Assembly: GCA_947380375.1 (NCBI GenBank)
Contig: CANCQX010000014.1
Coordinates: 1 to 34,793 of the forward strand
Source: Flavobacteriales bacterium
GTDB lineage: Bacteria; Bacteroidota; Bacteroidia; Flavobacteriales_D; Crocinitomicaceae
Reading direction: 5' to 3'
DNA length: 34,793 bases
Part shown: piece by piece, positions 29,971-34,793 of the stretch
Position numbering within the stretch: the first letter of the stretch is position 1
How the letters are laid out: every line of letters begins with the position of its first letter
Translations under genes and position numbers: made by a program
Notes under the pieces: generated by a model
What the model was told of the DNA's origin: nothing
The model's input: the letters and a program-made list of their open reading frames with translations, nothing else
Database searches by the model: none

Positions 29971-31794
29971 ATGGCGGCAGTAGCGCACGAAGCACACGGA
30001 CATCACGATTCTCATGGTCATCATGAGGCTCATGGACACCATGAAGAAAGTTTTGTTTCAAAGTATATTTTTAGTCAAGACCATAAAATGATTGGTAAAC
30101 AGTTTTTATTAACTGCTATCTTTATGGGTATTGTCGCAATGTTATTATCGATACTTTTTCGTATTCAATTGGCTTGGCCTGGTGAAAGTTCTGATTTTTT
30201 AACTTTCTTTCTTGGTGAAACATGGGCTCCTGGAGGAATTATGAAAGAAGATATGTATTTAGGACTTGTTACTATACATGGTACAATCATGGTTTTCTTT
30301 TTATTAACTGGTGGTTTATCAGGTACTTTTTCTAATATGTTAATTCCTTTGCAAATTGGAGCTAGAGATATGGCTAGTGGTTTCCTTAATATGCTTTCTT
30401 ATTGGTTCTTTTTACTTTCATCTATTATAATGTTAGTTTCTTTATTTATAGAAACTGGACCAGCTATGGCAGGTTGGACAATTTATCCTCCTTTATCTGC
30501 TTTACCACAAGCTATTGGTGGTTCTGGATTAGGTATGACATTATGGTTAGCTTCTATGACAATATTTGTTGTATCTTCATTATTAGGTTCTCTTAATTAT
30601 ATAGTTACAATTTTAAATTTACGTACAAAAGGGATGTCAATGACTAGAATGCCTCTTACAATTTGGGCTTTCTTTGTTACTGCTATTTTAGGTGTACTTT
30701 CTTTCCCAGTATTATTTTCTGCAGTATTGTTATTAATGATGGATAGATTAGCTGGTACTAGTTTTTATTTATCTGATATTATTGTTGGTGGTGAAATGTT
30801 AGCTAATCATGGAGGTTCACCAATTTTGTACCAACATTTATTTTGGTTCTTAGGTCACCCTGAGGTTTACATTGTATTATTACCTGCTTTAGGTTTATCT
30901 TCTGAAATTATTTCTACTAATTCTCGTAAACCTATTTTTGGTTACCGTGCGATGATTGGATCTATTTTAGCGATTGGTTTCTTATCATTTATTGTTTGGG
31001 GTCACCACATGTTTATTACTGGTATGAATCCTTTTATCGGAAGTGTATTCGTTTTTACAACTTTATTAATTGCTATTCCATCTGCTGTAAAAGTATTTAA
31101 TTACATTACTACATTATGGAAAGGGTCAATTGTATTAACTCCAGCAATGATGTTTGCAATTGGTTTGGTTTCTACTTTTATTACTGGAGGTGTTACTGGT
31201 ATTATTTTAGCAGATTCAGCTTTAGATATCGCAATTCATGATACGTATTTTGTTGTTGCTCACTTTCACATTGTAATGGGTATGTCTGCAGTATTTGGAA
31301 TGTTTGCTGGTGTATATCATTGGTTCCCTAAAATGTATGGTAAAATGTTAAATAAACGTTTAGGATATGTTCATTTTTGGATTACAATATTTGGTGCTTA
31401 TGGTGTTTTCTTTCCTATGCATTTCGTTGGTTTAGCTGGTGCTCCTCGTCGTTATTATGATTATTCAGTTTATGGAGAATTCAATACTAGTTCTCAAGAA
31501 ATGATGATGGATTTAAATGTAATAATTACAATTTTTGCTATCATTGCCGCTTTAGGTCAGTTAGTTTTCTTGTTTAATTTCTTCTATAGTGTTTTTAGAG
31601 GACCTAAAGCAATACAAAATCCTTGGAGATCGAATACTTTAGAGTGGACAACTCCAGTTGAACATGTTCATGGTAATTGGCCAGGTGAATTACCAACAGT
31701 TCATAGATGGCCTTATGATTATTCTAAGCCAGGTGCTGAGGATGATTTTATTCCTCAAACTGTTCCTTTAGCTGATGGTGAAATTGAACATTAA
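29971..31794 (+). CDS. coxA: Cytochrome c oxidase subunit I (haem-copper oxidase, A-type)
   Basis: A 607-residue subunit with 12 core helices that reduces O2 to water and pumps protons. Signature sites are IHGTIMVFFLLTGG (low-spin haem His), LGHPEVYIVLLPALG (CuB His with the cross-linked Tyr and the Glu of the D-channel, so A1-type), WGHHMFITG (two CuB His) and AHFHIVMG (haem a3 and haem a His). The first 28 residues contain ten His in HGHH-type repeats before the first helix; this tail is outside the conserved core. No subunit III or IV gene follows; the operon ends 20 nt later at a strong terminator, so these subunits must be encoded elsewhere. Confidence 0.96.
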   Translation: MAAVAHEAHGHHDSHGHHEAHGHHEESFVSKYIFSQDHKMIGKQFLLTAIFMGIVAMLLSILFRIQLAWPGESSDFLTFFLGETWAPGGIMKEDMYLGLVTIHGTIMVFFLLTGGLSGTFSNMLIPLQIGARDMASGFLNMLSYWFFLLSSIIMLVSLFIETGPAMAGWTIYPPLSALPQAIGGSGLGMTLWLASMTIFVVSSLLGSLNYIVTILNLRTKGMSMTRMPLTIWAFFVTAILGVLSFPVLFSAVLLLMMDRLAGTSFYLSDIIVGGEMLANHGGSPILYQHLFWFLGHPEVYIVLLPALGLSSEIISTNSRKPIFGYRAMIGSILAIGFLSFIVWGHHMFITGMNPFIGSVFVFTTLLIAIPSAVKVFNYITTLWKGSIVLTPAMMFAIGLVSTFITGGVTGIILADSALDIAIHDTYFVVAHFHIVMGMSAVFGMFAGVYHWFPKMYGKMLNKRLGYVHFWITIFGAYGVFFPMHFVGLAGAPRRYYDYSVYGEFNTSSQEMMMDLNVIITIFAIIAALGQLVFLFNFFYSVFRGPKAIQNPWRSNTLEWTTPVEHVHGNWPGELPTVHRWPYDYSKPGAEDDFIPQTVPLADGEIEH

Positions 31795-31813
31795 TTAATA
31801 AATATTTTACTAG

Positions 31814-31847
31814 AAGCCTCTCCATTTGGAGGGGCTTTTGTATTTTT
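31814..31847 (+). terminator. Strong terminator at the end of the act-cox operon
   Basis: AAGCCTCTCC (31814-31823) pairs with GGAGGGGCTT (31828-31837), ten pairs with one G-U, loop ATTT, then a T-rich run (TTGTATTTTT). It ends at the called ruvB start codon, so ruvB needs its own promoter or read-through. Confidence 0.88.
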
Positions 31848-32886
31848 GAATAAAACATATACATTGGAAGATTCATTTGATTACAGAGACGAAGCTGAAA
31901 ATACAGGCGAAAAGGATTATGACAAAGTTCTTCGGCCTAAGATGTTGGGTGATTTTTCAGGTCAAGACAGTGTTGTTGAAAATCTAGATATTTTTGTTCG
32001 TGCTGCTAAGTTAAGAGGTGAACCTTTGGATCACGTTTTATTGCATGGACCTCCAGGACTTGGTAAAACTACTTTAGCAAATATTATCGCTAACGAATTA
32101 GGTGTTGGTTTTAAAGTTACTAGCGGACCTGTATTAGATAAAGCAGGAGATTTAGCTGGTCTTTTAACTAATCTTAATACTGGTGATGTTCTTTTTATTG
32201 ATGAAATTCACCGTTTAAGCCCCGTTATTGAAGAATATTTGTATTCTGCAATGGAAGATTATGTAATTGATATAATCATTGATTCTGGACCAAATGCTCG
32301 AACCGTTCAAATTACTTTAAATCCGTTTACTCTTATTGGAGCTACTACTCGTTCTGGTTTATTAACATCACCTTTAAGAGCTCGTTTTGGTATTAATTCA
32401 CGTTTGGAGTATTATGATTCTAAAGTTCTAACTTCTATTATTGAAAGATCTTCAAATTTATTAGATATTCCTATTGATGAAACTGCTGCTTATCAGATTG
32501 CTACTAGAAGTAGAGGCACACCTCGTATTGCAAATTCATTGTTAAGAAGAGTTAGAGATTTTGCTCAAATTAAAGGAAATGGGACTATTACTCTTGAAAT
32601 AACTAAGTTGGCTTTAAAAGCTTTGAATGTTGATGAGAGTGGTTTAGATGAAATGGATAATCGTATATTATCAGCGATCATTGAAAAATTTGCGGGTGGA
32701 CCTGTTGGTTTGACTACTATTGCTACGGCAATTGGTGAAAATGCAGGTACATTAGAAGAAGTCTACGAACCTTTCTTAATTCAAGAAGGATATTTAATGA
32801 GAACTGCTAGAGGTAGAAAAGCTACTGAAAAGGCTTTTAAACATTTAGGAAAATCAGCTGGTTGGACTCAGGGTGGTCTTTTCTAA
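31846..32886 (+). CDS. ruvB: Holliday junction branch migration helicase RuvB
   Basis: A 346-residue AAA+ motor that, with RuvA, drives branch migration. It shows [13 protein letters not shown], Walker A GPPGLGKT (68-75), Walker B DEIH (119-122), GATTRSGLL (sensor 1), [20 protein letters not shown] (sensor 2) and a C-terminal winged-helix domain ending GGLF. The N-terminus before RP (30 residues) has the expected length when TTG 31846 is used. However, this TTG is the end of TATTTTTG (31841-31848), an exact -7 element, so either the box is chance or translation starts at the in-frame TTG 31864. No upstream ATG exists in frame. The stop TAA directly abuts the queG ATG, so the pair is co-transcribed. 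Confidence 0.95.
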   Translation: MNKTYTLEDSFDYRDEAENTGEKDYDKVLRPKMLGDFSGQDSVVENLDIFVRAAKLRGEPLDHVLLHGPPGLGKTTLANIIANELGVGFKVTSGPVLDKAGDLAGLLTNLNTGDVLFIDEIHRLSPVIEEYLYSAMEDYVIDIIIDSGPNARTVQITLNPFTLIGATTRSGLLTSPLRARFGINSRLEYYDSKVLTSIIERSSNLLDIPIDETAAYQIATRSRGTPRIANSLLRRVRDFAQIKGNGTITLEITKLALKALNVDESGLDEMDNRILSAIIEKFAGGPVGLTTIATAIGENAGTLEEVYEPFLIQEGYLMRTARGRKATEKAFKHLGKSAGWTQGGLF

Positions 32887-33813
32887 ATGAATTTACAAGA
32901 GAAGTATACAAAATTGATTAAAGATAAATCCAAAGAATTGGGTTTTTTCTTTTGTGGAATTTCTAAAGCTGATTTTTTAAGTGAAGAAGCGCCTCGTTTA
33001 GAAAATTGGTTGGCTGAAAAACGAAATGGTAAAATGGACTACATGTCAAACCATTTTGATATGCGATTAGATCCTCGTTTATTGGTCGATAATGCAAAAT
33101 CTGTTGTTTCACTTTTATTAAATTATTACCCTTCAACTATTCAAACTGAAACAGATTCTCCTAAGCTTTCTAAATATGCTTATGGTGAAGATTATCATTA
33201 TGTAATTAAAGATAAATTAAAGGATTTATTTAGATTTATTAAGGATGAAATTGGAGAAGTAGGAGGAAGGGTTTTTGTCGATTCTGCTCCTGTTATGGAT
33301 AAAGTTTGGGCTAAGAAAAGTGGTTTAGGTTGGATTGGTAAAAATTCCAATTTAATTCATCCCAAGCACGGTTCTTTTTTCTTTATTGCTGAACTTATTT
33401 TGGATTTAGAATTAGTTCCTGACGGACCAATGAAAGATTATTGTGGTTCTTGTACTCGATGTATTGATGCTTGTCCAACAGATGCTATAATTGAACCTTA
33501 TGTAGTAGATGGTTCAAAATGCATTTCTTATTTAACAATTGAATTGAAAGATCAAATTTTACCTTCTGAATTCAAGGGGAAGATGGATAATTGGATGTTT
33601 GGATGTGACATTTGTCAAGATGTTTGCCCATGGAATCGTTTTTCTAAACCTCATACCGAACCTAAATTTAATCCCCACGATCAATTATTAAAAATGTCAA
33701 AAGCCGATTGGGAAGATATATCTGAAGAATTATTCCGAGAACTTTTTAAAAATAGTGCTGTTAAACGAACAAAATTTGATGGTTTAAAAAGAAATATTGA
33801 TTTTTTGAAATAA
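32887..33813 (+). CDS. queG: Epoxyqueuosine reductase QueG
   Basis: A 308-residue cobalamin-dependent iron-sulfur enzyme for the last step of queuosine synthesis on tRNA. Two 4Fe-4S motifs are visible: [12 protein letters not shown] (Cys186, 189, 192, 196) and CDICQDVCP (Cys240, 243, 247), with Cys212 in [51 protein letters not shown] is the catalytic region, with the expected general-acid Asp132. It is shorter than proteobacterial QueG (about 380 residues) because the C-terminal helical-repeat part is missing; the short form is common in Bacteroidota. Its ATG begins immediately after the ruvB stop codon, with no spacer, so translation is probably coupled. Confidence 0.96.
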   Translation: MNLQEKYTKLIKDKSKELGFFFCGISKADFLSEEAPRLENWLAEKRNGKMDYMSNHFDMRLDPRLLVDNAKSVVSLLLNYYPSTIQTETDSPKLSKYAYGEDYHYVIKDKLKDLFRFIKDEIGEVGGRVFVDSAPVMDKVWAKKSGLGWIGKNSNLIHPKHGSFFFIAELILDLELVPDGPMKDYCGSCTRCIDACPTDAIIEPYVVDGSKCISYLTIELKDQILPSEFKGKMDNWMFGCDICQDVCPWNRFSKPHTEPKFNPHDQLLKMSKADWEDISEELFRELFKNSAVKRTKFDGLKRNIDFLK

Positions 33814-33848
33814 CATTTCTCAAACATATAAAATTTATATTTTTATAC

Positions 33849-33866
33849 GACCTATTTTTTTAGGTC
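33849..33866. terminator. Hairpin over the stop codon of the GLPGLI gene
   Basis: GACCTA (33849-33854) and TAGGTC (33861-33866) pair around six T. The TAG stop of the minus-strand gene is at 33852-33854. No downstream U-tract is seen on either strand. It lies between the convergent queG and GLPGLI genes. Confidence 0.4.
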
Positions 33867-34526
33867 TTCAATAGAATTAATATTATACCCTTTAGGGATT
33901 TTTAAATCAAATAACTTTTTTTTGACTTTATTATCAAAAGCAATAGCAGTATATTTATATGAAATATCTTCACCATTTAATTCAAATTCCAACGGAAATC
34001 CAGGAAGTCCGAAATTTAAACAAAAATGACCAGATATAGCAACAATTAAATCTGTTGTGTACCAAAATATTGAACGGTTTCCCTTTTTATCGATACGCAC
34101 TGCCTTTTTACAATTATAATTAAGAATGGTTTTAGTTTCAGACTCCAATTGAAGAATTGAAGTAGTATCAACACTTATAATTTTTGACATTTCAGTAATC
34201 GACGTTTTAACGGCATTCGTTTTTCCGTTAATACAAAGTAAAGAATCAATATCTATATCTGAAATAGTTACGTAATCTCTTAAAAATAAAAAAGTTAATT
34301 CCGAACGTGTTTTGTTTTTAGAAAAATATACATCCATTTTTGAACCTTTATACACTGATTCCTCCATACTTTCAGTAACTTCAGGCGTAACATTACAATT
34401 CGAACAACCGTTCACTTCATTAATAAAAACATCAACTGTTATAGAATAGGATATGTGACCTTTTGAAATTTGAGAGAAAGAATACAAATTTAAAAACAAA
34501 ATAATTGTGTAAAATAAAGATTTCAT
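33852..34526 (-). CDS. GLPGLI-family exported protein
   Basis: A 224-residue protein with a signal peptide (FYTIILFLNLYSFSQ) and then KGHISYSITVDV, which opens the GLPGLI family. The defining motif is near the C-terminal third as FGLPGFPLEFEL, preceded by KKAVRIDKKGNRSIFWYTTDL. The family is abundant in Bacteroidota as exported proteins of unknown function. Between the two parts a CSNC pair (GCSNCNVTPE) and two further Cys could form disulfides. The gene is alone on the minus strand, convergent to queG. No strong promoter was recognised upstream (the best is TACTTTAA, two mismatches). Confidence 0.82.
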   Translation of the reverse strand: MKSLFYTIILFLNLYSFSQISKGHISYSITVDVFINEVNGCSNCNVTPEVTESMEESVYKGSKMDVYFSKNKTRSELTFLFLRDYVTISDIDIDSLLCINGKTNAVKTSITEMSKIISVDTTSILQLESETKTILNYNCKKAVRIDKKGNRSIFWYTTDLIVAISGHFCLNFGLPGFPLEFELNGEDISYKYTAIAFDNKVKKKLFDLKIPKGYNINSIEDLKK

Positions 34527-34649
34527 AATAAAGAATTTTGAATTAAAGTAAGAATAATTAAGAAATTACCAACTTAAAAATAGACTTAATGCAAATTGGA
34601 ATAGTTTATCTGCAAAAGGGGTAAAATAATCTTTGAAATTTAATTGAAA

Positions 34650-34793
34650 CTAAGAAACTTCAGGTGAAACAACCAATTCTTGAATCTCATACAACCTCTC
34701 AAAGCCTTTTTTCAGATTGGTAATGTCGGTGTATATAATTCTTAATCGGTCATTGGCTTCACTAAAAGAACAATTTTTTGGATTCTTTTGAAT
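34650..34793 (-). CDS. C-terminal end of an unrecognised protein (cut by window)
   Basis: On the minus strand the frame is open from the window end to TAG at 34650-34652, giving 47 residues: it starts IQKNPKNCSFSEANDRLRII and ends LYEIQELVVSPEVS. The residue mix (amphipathic DRLRIIYTDITNLKKGFERLYEIQELV helix) and uninterrupted frame look like genuine coding sequence rather than chance. No family can be named from this fragment. The gap 34527-34649 between it and the GLPGLI gene holds no other recognisable signal. Confidence 0.55.
   Translation of the reverse strand: MQKNPKNCSFSEANDRLRIIYTDITNLKKGFERLYEIQELVVSPEVS

Noticed and set aside
1-34793. CRISPR arrays, tRNA or rRNA genes, insertion sequences
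   Set aside because: No regularly spaced identical repeats with unique spacers, no cloverleaf-like sequence, no transposase frame or terminal repeats were seen by eye; a covariance-model scan would settle the tRNA question.

Overview
The window looks like a chromosomal piece of a low-GC Bacteroidota, most likely a member of the Flavobacteriales. The evidence is: genes preceded by the Bacteroidota promoter element TAnnTTTG rather than a sigma-70 TATAAT box, A-rich leaders with few Shine-Dalgarno sites, a GLPGLI-family protein, an alternative complex III (ACIII) operon joined to an aa3-type oxidase, and a flavobacterial-style FeoA/FeoB pair. I cannot name the species from sequence alone.

Layout. 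1-5.1 kb is accessory and envelope-related: the end of an ORF6N (phage antirepressor-like) gene, an unknown secreted protein, an O-antigen ligase/polymerase with its Wzz-like partner (minus strand), and a GT-C type membrane glycosyltransferase (plus). 5.2-11.7 kb is housekeeping: an ALDH7-type aldehyde dehydrogenase, dxr (isoprenoid synthesis), an orphan BlaI/MecI-type repressor, a secreted bleomycin-hydrolase-like cysteine peptidase and mnmE. 11.7-14.3 kb holds an acetyl-CoA hydrolase/transferase family enzyme, a small lipoprotein and an outer-membrane barrel protein. 14.4-18.5 kb is an iron block on the minus strand: a ferric-iron-type solute-binding lipoprotein, a small PH-like membrane protein, feoA, feoB and a 46-residue FeoB-associated Cys-rich membrane protein. 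18.6-19.7 kb holds a helical-repeat protein and a SPOR-domain protein.

19.9-31.8 kb is one tight same-strand operon, actA-actB-actC-actD-actE-actF-coxB-coxA, closed by a strong terminator. ACIII oxidises menaquinol and passes electrons through ActA/ActE c-hemes to CuA of CoxB and then to the CoxA haem-copper site, so the operon encodes nearly a whole quinol:oxygen chain (no subunit III gene is present here). It is followed by ruvB-queG (start and stop codons abutting), a GLPGLI-family secreted protein and the end of an unrecognised gene.

The most informative non-gene signals are: a set of promoters placed 3-4 nt before ATG, implying leaderless mRNAs (dxr, mnmE, the barrel protein, the iron-binding lipoprotein); -7 elements whose TTTG creates false TTG starts; a 14-bp perfect palindrome before the BlaI-like gene; long inverted repeats upstream of actA and feoA; a repeat/palindrome array before the barrel gene; and a strongly structured 250-bp intergenic stretch after dxr. 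I found no CRISPR, tRNA, rRNA or insertion sequence. No clear-cut new system is evident; the best candidates for novelty are the iron block and the structured intergenic element.
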